Part shown: one piece after another, positions 52,398-60,493 of the stretch
Numbering within the stretch: position 1 is the stretch's first letter
Layout: the number at the start of each line of letters is the position of its first letter
Source: JAGRCP01 sp942490705
Lineage (GTDB): Bacteria; Chloroflexota; Anaerolineae; Caldilineales; Caldilineaceae
Direction: 5' to 3'
DNA length: 64,000 bases
Assembly: GCA_942490705.1 (NCBI GenBank)
Contig: CALNXY010000019.1
Span: 124,001 to 188,000 of the forward strand
The notes under the pieces: generated by a model
What the model was told of the DNA's origin: nothing
The model's input: only the letters and a program-made list of their open reading frames with translations
Databases searched by the model: none
Program-made: the position numbers and the translations under genes

Positions 52398-54959
52398 CTA
52401 GTTGGGGGGCGGGACCTGAAAGAGTGAGGACTGAGTCATGATATAGAACTGGCCGGCCACATCATCCAGGAAGAGACCGCGCAAGTTATTGAGTTGATCG
52501 CCTTCAGGGGAGACGTATTGGGCAAGATAGTTGCCGTTCTTGTCAAAGGAGAAGATGCGATCATTGGCCGCATCAGCGATGTAGAGTGCATCCGTTATTT
52601 GACCCACGGCCATATCAACCGGGTCACCGATCTGCGCCACGTTGCCCTTGATGGAAAAGGGGACCGACTCACCCTGGTTATAGCGCAGGACCATTCCATT
52701 GGGATAGAGTAGCCAGATGTCGCCGTCGATCGCCATGCGCCGCAGACCGGTTAGGTTAGCCGATGCTCCCTCGGCAAACCAGGGTGTCGGCGTTAGGCCA
52801 AAGCCGCCCGGCTCGTAGCGCAAGATTTGCTGCACCCCCTCATCGGCCACGTAGGTGCGCCCGCTGTAGATTTCGACCTGGTTGGGCAGCTGCAGCGCAG
52901 CCGGATCACCCAGTTCCACATGCGATGCGCCCTCTACACGATCGTCGTAGCGGAAGAACTGGTTGTTGCGGTCGAGCACCAGGAGCCCCGGCTTGTCCTG
53001 CACGCCGGCGACTGACGGCTGCCAGGCCATGTCAACCAGACGTCCCACGGTGAAGCCATCGATGACGTCACCCTCACGCAGCACCGTCTCGGGTGTGGGT
53101 TCAGGCACAAATTCCAGGTTCGGATCGAGGCGATAGCGTTCGACCACCTGGCGGCCGGTGTCCATCACATAGATATTCTGATCAACGACGAGCACGCGGG
53201 TGGGCAAGGCGCCATCTGGAAAGCGCAGCAAAGGTTGCACCAGCGCGTTCAGCGGGCGGACCTGCAAAATGTCTTGCAACTCGCGTTCGATTTGAGCGCG
53301 AATCGCATCAATCTCCGGCGAAGCGCCAATGAGCATCTCCGCGGCCTCTAGATTTTCCATAGCAGACTGCAGCTGCATGCGTGCGGTCTCCCCGTCACCG
53401 GCGTTAAGCGCCTCGTTCACGCTCGCAAGCTGGGCCTGGGAGAGCTCAATCAGCGAATCGGCCTCCGCGCGGTTGGTGCCGCCCTGTCCCCACGTAACCG
53501 CCGCCACCACGACCGGAACCAGGAGCAAGATCAGCACTGACAGCAGGACAAAAAGACGAGCGCGTCCGCCACGCGCGGCTTGCGGTGGCGGATAGTCTTG
53601 TTCTTGTGCGGCAGCGATGGCCTGCTCGAAGTTAGAGAGCCCAGTTTCGACATACCGATCATCCAGCGCATCGTCATCCATAGTGTCGCCACTGCCCTGG
53701 ACGTTATCTGGAGCCGCGGTTGCCGCAGAAGAGCGCGAGCGGTCAGGCAGAAAATTTGCCAGCAACGCGCTGCCCTGCGCTGCGCCGCGCTGCATGCTGG
53801 CGGCCAGGGACGCAGCAAAAGCCGCCACGCCGCCGGTCTTGACGGCTTCATCCCCAACAAACTCTTCACGCGCTGCGGGCTCAGCGGCTGCTTCAAAACT
53901 GACGGGGCTGGGAGAAGTGGAAACATCCAAATAGCCGGGTACGCCAAAGTCGTTCACGATGGCGTCGTCTGCTGACGGCGCCTCAACCGCGTCGGCGACG
54001 GGCGGGCCGGAGGCAGGTTCAGGCGGCGGCGGGGACGGCTGCACTGGCCCGGCCGTGGCCCTGGAGGGAGGCGGCGTTTTGGGCACATCGCGCACGGGCG
54101 GCGACGTGTTTACGGCTGACGGTAAGCCACCGGGCACGGTAGGGCGAGGGCGGCCGGACGTCGCGGCGGGCGGCGGCGGGGACTGCGTTTCTGCAATCGG
54201 GGCCGTCGTCTGCTTTGTTGCAGCGGATTGGGTGCGCGGTCCCCCAGCGGGCTCAATCACCACCAGGATGCCGGGTAATTCAGAAAGCTGGTATTGATCG
54301 CGCAGGCCGGCCGCGGCATCGCCGCAATTGGCCAAATCTGTATACGAGACCGTGGCCGCAAGGGTGCGGATCGGCACTACATCCAGCCACTCGGCGCCGC
54401 CGATGAAGAGCGTGGCAGCGTTGGTGATTTCGTGGCGATAGAAGTCGGGCGCCGCGGCCGAGGCATCGGCGTTCTCAAAATTCAAGATATCGGCCGGATA
54501 GCGATCCACCGCCAGGCCCGTAGAGACCAGCGCCAGGGCGGGACCACTATGGAGCATAAGCAGGTGAGACTGGAGTAGCGCCACGCAAATGATGCCGGCG
54601 CCCAGGGGCTGCTCAGCATTGAATTGGTTAAACTCGTCCACCTTCTGTCGCGCCGCGTCCATGGCCTGGCGCATGACTTGGGCCTGGCTGCCCTTGGCCG
54701 TGTAATAGGTGCGTTGGAGCGCGCTCAGTACGCGCTCGGAAAGCTCATTACGGTCAGGATTGTCGCCGGTCAGTTCCACCACGGCGTAGAGGTTGCCGCG
54801 CAGGGCCTGGCGTGAATCCGGCGGCGGCTCGACCGCGCGTACGCCCACGGGCTGATCACCTTGGGCATCGACAAAATGGGCGATCCGCACCTGAAGTGGT
54901 GGCGGGTTATTGGAAGCAGTGGGATCCGGGGTGTTTGCTATGTCGGCCATGAAGCGCAT
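52398..54959 (-). CDS. PP2C-like / transmembrane / beta-propeller fusion protein
   Basis: The start is ATG 54959 or 54950 (product about 850 residues); the upstream open frame is GC-rich noise. The N-terminal ~210 residues resemble a degenerate PP2C-type phosphatase fold (GNLYAVVE, LGAGIICVALLQSHLLMLHSGPALALVST), but no convincing metal-binding Asp set is seen. A proline/serine/alanine-rich linker of about 180 residues follows, then one membrane helix (RLFVLLSVLILLLVPVVVAAV), a short coiled coil, and an external C-terminal region with NHL/beta-propeller-like repeats (VLVLDRNNQFFRYDD, TYVADEGVQQILRYEP, LYIADAANDRIFSFD). It may sense an outside ligand and signal inward. No named family was recognised for the whole. 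Confidence 0.75.
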   Translation of the reverse strand: MRFMADIANTPDPTASNNPPPLQVRIAHFVDAQGDQPVGVRAVEPPPDSRQALRGNLYAVVELTGDNPDRNELSERVLSALQRTYYTAKGSQAQVMRQAMDAARQKVDEFNQFNAEQPLGAGIICVALLQSHLLMLHSGPALALVSTGLAVDRYPADILNFENADASAAAPDFYRHEITNAATLFIGGAEWLDVVPIRTLAATVSYTDLANCGDAAAGLRDQYQLSELPGILVVIEPAGGPRTQSAATKQTTAPIAETQSPPPPAATSGRPRPTVPGGLPSAVNTSPPVRDVPKTPPPSRATAGPVQPSPPPPEPASGPPVADAVEAPSADDAIVNDFGVPGYLDVSTSPSPVSFEAAAEPAAREEFVGDEAVKTGGVAAFAASLAASMQRGAAQGSALLANFLPDRSRSSAATAAPDNVQGSGDTMDDDALDDRYVETGLSNFEQAIAAAQEQDYPPPQAARGGRARLFVLLSVLILLLVPVVVAAVTWGQGGTNRAEADSLIELSQAQLASVNEALNAGDGETARMQLQSAMENLEAAEMLIGASPEIDAIRAQIERELQDILQVRPLNALVQPLLRFPDGALPTRVLVVDQNIYVMDTGRQVVERYRLDPNLEFVPEPTPETVLREGDVIDGFTVGRLVDMAWQPSVAGVQDKPGLLVLDRNNQFFRYDDRVEGASHVELGDPAALQLPNQVEIYSGRTYVADEGVQQILRYEPGGFGLTPTPWFAEGASANLTGLRRMAIDGDIWLLYPNGMVLRYNQGESVPFSIKGNVAQIGDPVDMAVGQITDALYIADAANDRIFSFDKNGNYLAQYVSPEGDQLNNLRGLFLDDVAGQFYIMTQSSLFQVPPPN

Positions 54960-55299
54960 TTTATCTTGGCGCTGTGGGGATGTCAATTGAAGTGCGGCGT
55001 AGCGGCGTAGGGAATGCGGAGTGGGGCGTGGACGGGAGTTTTCTTCTCCGACTTTTTGCATGCCAAAGCTGACCGTCTCGCTCCACGGCCGGGGCGATCC
55101 CATTTTCCGGCGCCCGCCTTCTCCGTGCCGGGCCGAGCCGGGGCTCGGCGTTCCCGGGAGGCGTGGCGCGGCTGAATGGGCGGCCATTCGGTGCAATGGG
55201 GCGGAGGCGGTATGATGAACGGACGCGTTTAGCCTCGCGGTTTGCGTGCCCAGAGGCTCGGCGCACAACAGCGCCCATCTCAGCACGAAAGGCTCTTCC
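54960..55299. other. GC-rich divergent intergenic region
   Basis: About 340 bases separate the beta-propeller protein from the MFS transporter. The sequence is very GC-rich with GGAATGCGGAG-type words, similar in style to 22047-22080. I see no gene, RNA or clear promoter. Long open frames on both strands reflect the base composition. Confidence 0.4.
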
Positions 55300-56508
55300 A
55301 TGACGGAGCGTACCATCGCCCTGCAGCGCCGCGCCCGACCGGCGTCGGTCTGGCTGCTCACCGCGGGCGCGTTTTTCGCCTTCTTTATCTTTGGCTATGT
55401 CGACAATCTCAAGGGGCCGGTGCTGCCGGTTCTGCTCGACGATCTCAGCTTCAGCTACACCTCCGGCGGGACGCTGCTGCTGGGTTCCTATTTCGGCTTT
55501 CTGGTGGCAACGCTGGCCACCGGCATCCTGGCCGACCAGGTCGGCAACAAGGTTATCTTGCTGGCCGCCGGCCTGCTGCTCACGGCAGGGCTGGCGCTCT
55601 TCAGCGTGGGCGCAACCTTCTGGTGGCTCCTCGGCGGCATGACGCTGGCCGGGCTGGGGCTGGGCGCGATCGAGGTGGGCGGCAACGCGCTGATCGTCGA
55701 GGTGCACGACACCCGGCGCGGCCGCTTTCTCAACCTGCTGGGCGTCTTCCACGGCATCGGCTCCTTCTGCGCGCCGCTAATGGCCGCGCAGCTGTTGATC
55801 AACGATTTCTCCTGGCGTCAGGTCTATCAGGTGACGCTGGTGCTGACGGTCTCGCTGGCGCTCTTTTTTGCGCTCGTGCGCTACCCGCCCCGTGTCCGCG
55901 GCAGCGAGACACGCGTCGATTTCGGCGCACTCCGTGCAGTGGGCTTCACCCGTCCCATGCTGCTCTACTATCTGCTGATCACGACCTATGTGGCGGCGGA
56001 ATTGGGGGTTGCGTCGTGGCTGGTCGTCTTTCTGCAGCAAGAGAAGGGCATGTCGCTGGCGCGTAGCTCGCTCTATCTCTCGCTCTTTTTTGTCTTTTTG
56101 ATGTTGGGCCGTTTGCTGGGCAGCTTTGTGGTCGACCGAATCGGCTATCTGCGCATCATGCTGTTGGCGATGCTCGGCGGTATCGGCAGTCTCGCCGCCG
56201 GCATCTTTGGCCCGCCCGGCCTGGCAGTCCTGATCCCCTTCACCGGCTTCTTTTTCTCGATTGTCTTTCCGACTGCCACGGCGGAGGTCTCGGGCCAGCA
56301 CAGCCAGAACCAGGGCGCGATCCTGGGCCTGCTCTTTGCCTTTGGCGGGCTGGGCGGGGCGCTGGGCCCCTGGGTCATGGGGATCACCATCGACGCGGCC
56401 GGCATCGCGGCCGGCTTCACCCTGCCCATCATCTATTGCTGCATAGCGCTGGGCGCCCTGCTCGCGCTCCTGCGTCTGCAGCGCCGCGCCACGCCGGTGA
56501 GCCAATAA
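55300..56508 (+). CDS. Major facilitator superfamily transporter
   Basis: ATG 55300 follows AAAGG. The 402-residue protein has about twelve hydrophobic helices, a motif-A-like loop after helix 2 (GILADQVGNKVIL), and a central cytoplasmic loop (RYPPRVRGSETRVDFG). A conserved GVFHGIGSFCAP segment in helix 5 and the glycine-rich AFGGLGGALGPWVMG near the end recall sugar or Bcr/fucose-type carriers. Substrate unknown. This gene and the next are noticeably more GC-rich than neighbours. Confidence 0.88.
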   Translation: MTERTIALQRRARPASVWLLTAGAFFAFFIFGYVDNLKGPVLPVLLDDLSFSYTSGGTLLLGSYFGFLVATLATGILADQVGNKVILLAAGLLLTAGLALFSVGATFWWLLGGMTLAGLGLGAIEVGGNALIVEVHDTRRGRFLNLLGVFHGIGSFCAPLMAAQLLINDFSWRQVYQVTLVLTVSLALFFALVRYPPRVRGSETRVDFGALRAVGFTRPMLLYYLLITTYVAAELGVASWLVVFLQQEKGMSLARSSLYLSLFFVFLMLGRLLGSFVVDRIGYLRIMLLAMLGGIGSLAAGIFGPPGLAVLIPFTGFFFSIVFPTATAEVSGQHSQNQGAILGLLFAFGGLGGALGPWVMGITIDAAGIAAGFTLPIIYCCIALGALLALLRLQRRATPVSQ

Positions 56509-56559
56509 CCGTTGCCTCAGCGCGTTCACGCCAGAGAGTCTGCCGAAGAGAGTCTGCCC

Positions 56560-57201
56560 ATGTCCGCCCGCTATCCCATACCCGCCCGCACCCATCGCGT
56601 GGAAGAAGAGATCCAGCGCAGCCGCTTCATCACCACCCTGGCCCACACGCCGACGTTAGACGAAGCGCGCGCCTTCGTCCAGCAGATGAAAGCGGAATTT
56701 GGCGATGCTTCCCACAATTGCTGGGCCTACGTGGTCGGGCCGCCCGGCTCCAGCGCGCAGATCGGCATGAGCGATGACGGCGAGCCCCACGGCACCGCGG
56801 GCAAGCCCATGCTCACCGTGCTCCTCCACGCCGACGTGGGCGACGTCACCGCGGTGGTAACGCGCTACTTTGGCGGCACAAAGCTGGGCAAAGGCGGGCT
56901 GGTGCGCGCGTACAGCGGCGGCGTCCAGCAAGCGTTGGCCACTCTGCCCCGCGCCGAACGCGTGCCCTGCGCCACGCTGACGCTGGTGGTCGACTATGCC
57001 ACGGTCACGCCCCTGCAGCGGCTCTGGGATGAGTATGAAGTTTCAATTTTGGAGGAAGAGTTCGCGGTGGATGTCACGTACACGCTCCAGTTGCCCCTGG
57101 AGCATATCGACACTTTTTCAGCGACCGTGACAAACCTCACCAATGGTCAGGCGTTGATTGAGGTCGCAGAGAGTGAGGAAGAAGGATGGAACCCGGATTA
57201 G
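56560..57201 (+). CDS. YigZ/IMPACT family protein
   Basis: ATG 56560 is used; the frame opens earlier with no support. The 213-residue product has the UPF0029/IMPACT N-terminal domain with DDGEPHGTAGKPML and RYFGGTKLGKGGLVRAYSGG, and the C-terminal DUF1949-like ferredoxin fold. Family members interact with translation or GCN-type stress control in eukaryotes; the bacterial role is unclear. It starts 51 bases after the MFS stop. Confidence 0.9.
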   Translation: MSARYPIPARTHRVEEEIQRSRFITTLAHTPTLDEARAFVQQMKAEFGDASHNCWAYVVGPPGSSAQIGMSDDGEPHGTAGKPMLTVLLHADVGDVTAVVTRYFGGTKLGKGGLVRAYSGGVQQALATLPRAERVPCATLTLVVDYATVTPLQRLWDEYEVSILEEEFAVDVTYTLQLPLEHIDTFSATVTNLTNGQALIEVAESEEEGWNPD

Positions 57202-57249
57202 GCGGATCTGGCGGATTTTCGCAGATTTTTCTTTTCAAAAAGATCCGCC
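57201..57249. repeat. GGCGGAT-rich intergenic inverted repeat
   Basis: GGCGGATCT (57201-57209) and AGATCCGCC (57241-57249) are perfect reverse complements, within a run of GCGGAT(T/C) words continuing to about 57275 as ATCCGC. It lies between converging genes and may act as a terminator (with its internal T-runs) or be a dispersed repeat. Confidence 0.45.
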
Positions 57250-57289
57250 GTAATCCGCTTACTCCGCCCGATCCGCGTTCCATCGTCCT

Positions 57290-57562
57290 TTATGCCTGCG
57301 TATCGGCTTCTACGCTCTGGCTATCGGTGATTTCGGGCGCTGTCTCCGTCAACTCGCCGGCTACCTTAGGCGGCGCGGGCGGGATGATGATCCAGAGCAG
57401 CATGTATCCGATCAGCGGGAAGCCCACCCCCAGGAAGAAGATACCGACAAAGATGATCCGAATCAGCGTCGGATCGATGCTGAAGTATTCGCCGATCCCG
57501 CCGCAGACGCCGCCGATCATGCGGTTGCTCTTGCTGCGGGTCAGATGTTTTTCAATGGCCAT
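57290..57562 (-). CDS. PspC domain membrane protein
   Basis: ATG 57562 with GGAGGC upstream gives 90 residues; a longer frame is not supported. The PspC signature KSNRMIGGVCGGIGEYFSID is followed by a membrane helix pair (PTLIRIIFVGIFFLGVGFPLIGYMLLWIIIP) and an acidic tail. PspC proteins sense or support membrane stress. No pspA/pspB is seen nearby. Confidence 0.92.
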   Translation of the reverse strand: MAIEKHLTRSKSNRMIGGVCGGIGEYFSIDPTLIRIIFVGIFFLGVGFPLIGYMLLWIIIPPAPPKVAGELTETAPEITDSQSVEADTQA

Positions 57563-57721
57563 GGCTGCCTCCAAATGGCGTGCAATGAGAAATCGGTGCA
57601 ATGATTGGGCACCTGTACTAGACAATACGCACGTGAAGGACAGAAGTTGCAGGGTGAAAGGTGGAGAGCGCGCGCGTGCGCGACTTAGCCCGCCGGACAT
57701 GAATGCCCTTGCTGGCAGGGG

Positions 57722-57813
57722 CGCCCCATAAAATGGGGCGTCACCGGGACTGCGCGACATCCATAGCCCCACTTCATGGGGCGCATTGCTAGGCCGGGGA
57801 CTTCATCCCCGGC
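57722..57813. repeat. Cluster of three GC-rich hairpins (REP-like)
   Basis: Three consecutive palindromes: CGCCCCAT-AAA-ATGGGGCG (57722-57740), GCCCC-ACTTCAT-GGGGC (57766-57782) and GCCGGGG-ACTTCAT-CCCCGGC (57793-57813). The last two share the loop ACTTCAT. The area 57563-57905 has no gene. Such clusters may be REP-type elements or affect mRNA ends. Confidence 0.55.
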
Positions 57814-57905
57814 TGGCGAAGCACCGGTTGCTTCGACACGCCGCCATCGCCGCAACCAGAAATCCTGATCCGCCCCCGCCTCATTCCGCGCTGGCCATCC
57901 CCTTA

Positions 57906-57914
57906 TGCTATAAT
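57906..57914 (+). promoter_or_regulatory. Extended -10 promoter of the PAS-GAF kinase
   Basis: TGC-TATAAT is a consensus extended -10 (TATAAT at 57909-57914) with no clear -35. It lies about 60 bases before the ATG at 57978. Confidence 0.55.
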
Positions 57915-57977
57915 CGTGCCGCATGACAAACCCATTTTGCTGAAATAATTGAACGCGGATCCGAATCGGAATTGACG

Positions 57978-59612
57978 ATGACCGAGCAACGTACTGTTGC
58001 AGAAAACCGAGCCGAGCCAGCTGATCCAGCCTTATCGGCGCCGGAGAACGCTGCGGCCTTGGCCCACCTTCATCAAATGCTCGAGTCGATGCCCGTGGCT
58101 GTAGTGACCACCGGCCAGGATGGGCTGATTTACTATGCGAACCATCGGTTGGAGGAACTCTTCGGCTACTCGCGCGCCGAGCTGACGGGCAGCCCGATCG
58201 AACGCCTGATTCCCGAACGCTATCGCAAGCTGCATGTGGAGCACCGGGCCCGCTATGGCGAGAATCCTCACGTGCGCGCCATGGGTTCAGGCATGGACTT
58301 ATCGGGCCGGCGCCGGGATGGGTCGGAATTCCCCATCGAAGCGGGGCTCAGCTTTGCCCGCTTTGGCGACGAGACGATCATCATCAGTTCGATCAGCGAC
58401 ATCTCCCGTCGCAAGCAGACGGAGGAGATGCTCGAGCTGCGCGTGCGCGAACGTACGCGCGAGTTGGAACGTCGCCGCGAGGTCTCTGACGGACTGCGCG
58501 ATACGCTGACTGTGCTTAACTCCAACCGCACCCAGGACGAGATTCTGGATCACATTGCAGAGCAGGCGTGCCGGTTGCTCTTTGCTGACGCCAGCGCCAT
58601 CTACAGTGTGCAGGAAGAGGGCCACGCCTTTGTGCTGGAGACCGGTTTTGGCCTTTCGACGGAGGAATTTGAAAAGGCGACATCGCCTTCTTTCGCCACC
58701 GTGTCGCCCAAAGGCAAGCGGCTGACCGTCACCAATGGCAGCATGCACATTGTGGCGGTAGATCGTGACGACCCGCAGACGGAAGAGGATCTCTTCCACG
58801 CCGGCGAATATCAGGGGCTGCTTTCGGTGCCGCTGGTAGTCAAGGACGAGGTCTACGGCACGCTCATGCTCTACTATGATGAGCCGCGCAAATTCTCGCC
58901 GGAAGAGATCGAGCTTGCGATGACCGTTGGGGATCAAGCCGCACTGGCAATCGAAAACGCACGTCTGCACACCCAGGTGGAGCGGGCCGCGGTCGCGGCA
59001 GAACGCAATCGCATCGCCCGCGATCTCCACGACTCAGTGACGCAGACGCTCTTTTCGGCTACATTGATTGCTGAGGTGCTGCCAAAGCTATGGGAGAGTG
59101 ACCGCGCCGAGAGCGACCGGCGGCTGGCGGAGCTCCGCCAGCTCACCCGCGGCGCGCTGGCGGAGATGCGCACGCTGCTGTTAGAATTGCGCCCGGCCAC
59201 GCTGATCGAAGTCGAGATCAGCGAATTGCTGCGCCAACTGACGGAGGCGATCACTGGACGCGCTCGCGTGCCAATCAAGCTCGAAACAAGCGAGATTTGC
59301 GACCTGCCGCCAGACGTCAAGATTGCGTTCTACCACATTGCCCAAGAGGCGCTCAACAACGTGGCCAAGCATGCGCGCTCGAGTCAGCCCACAGTCACGC
59401 TTACCTGCGACGGCGAACAGACCTGTCTACGCGTGCAGGACGACGGCCGCGGCTTTGTCATCGAGGAGGTGACGGCCGAGCACCTGGGCTTGACGATCAT
59501 GCACGAACGGGCCGAAGGCATTGGCGCCCGCCTGGAAATTCACAGTGAAGTCGGTGCGGGCACGGAAGTGCGTGTGCAGTGGCCAGCCGACGAACCAAAG
59601 GAGAGATCGTGA
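57978..59612 (+). CDS. Soluble PAS-GAF sensor histidine kinase, NarL class
   Basis: ATG 57978 gives 544 residues with no membrane segment. A PAS domain (about 33-140; GLIYYANHRLEELFGYSRAE) is followed by a coiled linker, a GAF domain (about 185-335) and HisKA_3 with phospho-acceptor His in RIARDLHDSVTQTLF. An ATPase domain (DDGRGF, LGLTIMHERAEGIG) ends the protein. It would sense an internal signal such as redox or a small ligand. Its stop overlaps the regulator's GTG start by four bases. Confidence 0.93.
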   Translation: MTEQRTVAENRAEPADPALSAPENAAALAHLHQMLESMPVAVVTTGQDGLIYYANHRLEELFGYSRAELTGSPIERLIPERYRKLHVEHRARYGENPHVRAMGSGMDLSGRRRDGSEFPIEAGLSFARFGDETIIISSISDISRRKQTEEMLELRVRERTRELERRREVSDGLRDTLTVLNSNRTQDEILDHIAEQACRLLFADASAIYSVQEEGHAFVLETGFGLSTEEFEKATSPSFATVSPKGKRLTVTNGSMHIVAVDRDDPQTEEDLFHAGEYQGLLSVPLVVKDEVYGTLMLYYDEPRKFSPEEIELAMTVGDQAALAIENARLHTQVERAAVAAERNRIARDLHDSVTQTLFSATLIAEVLPKLWESDRAESDRRLAELRQLTRGALAEMRTLLLELRPATLIEVEISELLRQLTEAITGRARVPIKLETSEICDLPPDVKIAFYHIAQEALNNVAKHARSSQPTVTLTCDGEQTCLRVQDDGRGFVIEEVTAEHLGLTIMHERAEGIGARLEIHSEVGAGTEVRVQWPADEPKERS

Positions 59613-60259
59613 GTCAACCATCTGAACGCATTCGGATCGTGCTGGTCGATGATCACGCGGTGGTGCGCAGCGGATTGGCCGCGTTCTTGCTGGCGTATGA
59701 CGATTTGCAACTGGTGGGCGAAGCGGCCGACGGCTCCGAAGCGCTGGATCTCTGCGGTCGAGTCCAGCCGGATGTGGTCCTCATGGACCTGGTCATGCCG
59801 GAGATGGATGGCGCTACAGCCACACGCCTGATCCGCGAGCGCTATCCGCGCATCAAGGTTATTGCCCTGACCAGCTTCAAGGAAAACGACCTCGTCCAGG
59901 GTGTGCTGGCCGCCGGCGCCATCGGTTATCTGCTCAAGAATGTCTCCACTGATGACCTGGCCGGCGCCATCCGCTCCGCCCACGCTGGAAAGCCCACCCT
60001 GGCCCCTGAAGCGGCCCAAGCGCTGATCCAGAATGCCGCACGCAAACAAGACAGTGAACCCGGCTATGACTTGACCGACCGCGAACGTGAAGTATTGCGC
60101 CTGATGGTCGAGGGACTAAACAACTCAGCCATCGCTGAAAAGCTTTTCGTCAGCCGCTCGACGATCAAATTTCATGTCTCCAACATTCTCTCCAAGCTCC
60201 ACGTCTCCAGCCGCACCGAAGCGGTGGCGTACGCCCTCCAGCAAGATCTGGTGCTCTAA
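59609..60259 (+). CDS. NarL/FixJ-family response regulator
   Basis: GTG 59609 is preceded by AAAGGAGAG inside the kinase gene. The 216-residue regulator has VLVDDHAVVRSG, phospho-acceptor Asp in VVLMDLVMPEMDG, LTSFKEND and LLKNVST, then a LuxR helix-turn-helix (LTDREREVLRLMVEG, VSRSTIKFHVSNILSKL). Cognate partner of the PAS-GAF kinase. The repeated GTTGAC words just downstream could be its targets, though this is unproven. Confidence 0.94.
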   Translation: MSQPSERIRIVLVDDHAVVRSGLAAFLLAYDDLQLVGEAADGSEALDLCGRVQPDVVLMDLVMPEMDGATATRLIRERYPRIKVIALTSFKENDLVQGVLAAGAIGYLLKNVSTDDLAGAIRSAHAGKPTLAPEAAQALIQNAARKQDSEPGYDLTDREREVLRLMVEGLNNSAIAEKLFVSRSTIKFHVSNILSKLHVSSRTEAVAYALQQDLVL

Positions 60260-60286
60260 ACGCATCAATTGATGGGGGTCAATTGC

Positions 60287-60330
60287 CAGTTGACCATTGT
60301 CGATTGACATACACCCTAGTCAGTTGACCA
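60287..60330. promoter_or_regulatory. Repeated CAGTTGACCA boxes upstream of pckA
   Basis: CAGTTGACCA occurs at 60287-60296 and again at 60321-60330, 34 bases apart, with a related CGATTGACAT between them (60301-60310). Such spaced direct boxes look like a transcription-factor target. They lie in the 234-base gap between the response regulator and pckA. Confidence 0.4.
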
Positions 60331-60493
60331 GGCGAAAAACTATCCTCGCGTACGGGCGCTTTTCTCGTCTTTCGTCCGGCGAACTCATGATACGATTCCG
60401 TTACACTTAGTGCAGCGACGATTGAATGCTCATCACGCTTCGCGCGCCCGACTATTCTTATTTTCACAAGGAAGTGATCAAGGAGAGGCAGAT

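Noticed and set aside
54961..55361. N-terminal extension of the beta-propeller protein to 55361
   Set aside because: The extension is arginine/proline-rich, GC-driven sequence with no ribosome site; the protein-like region begins at 54959.
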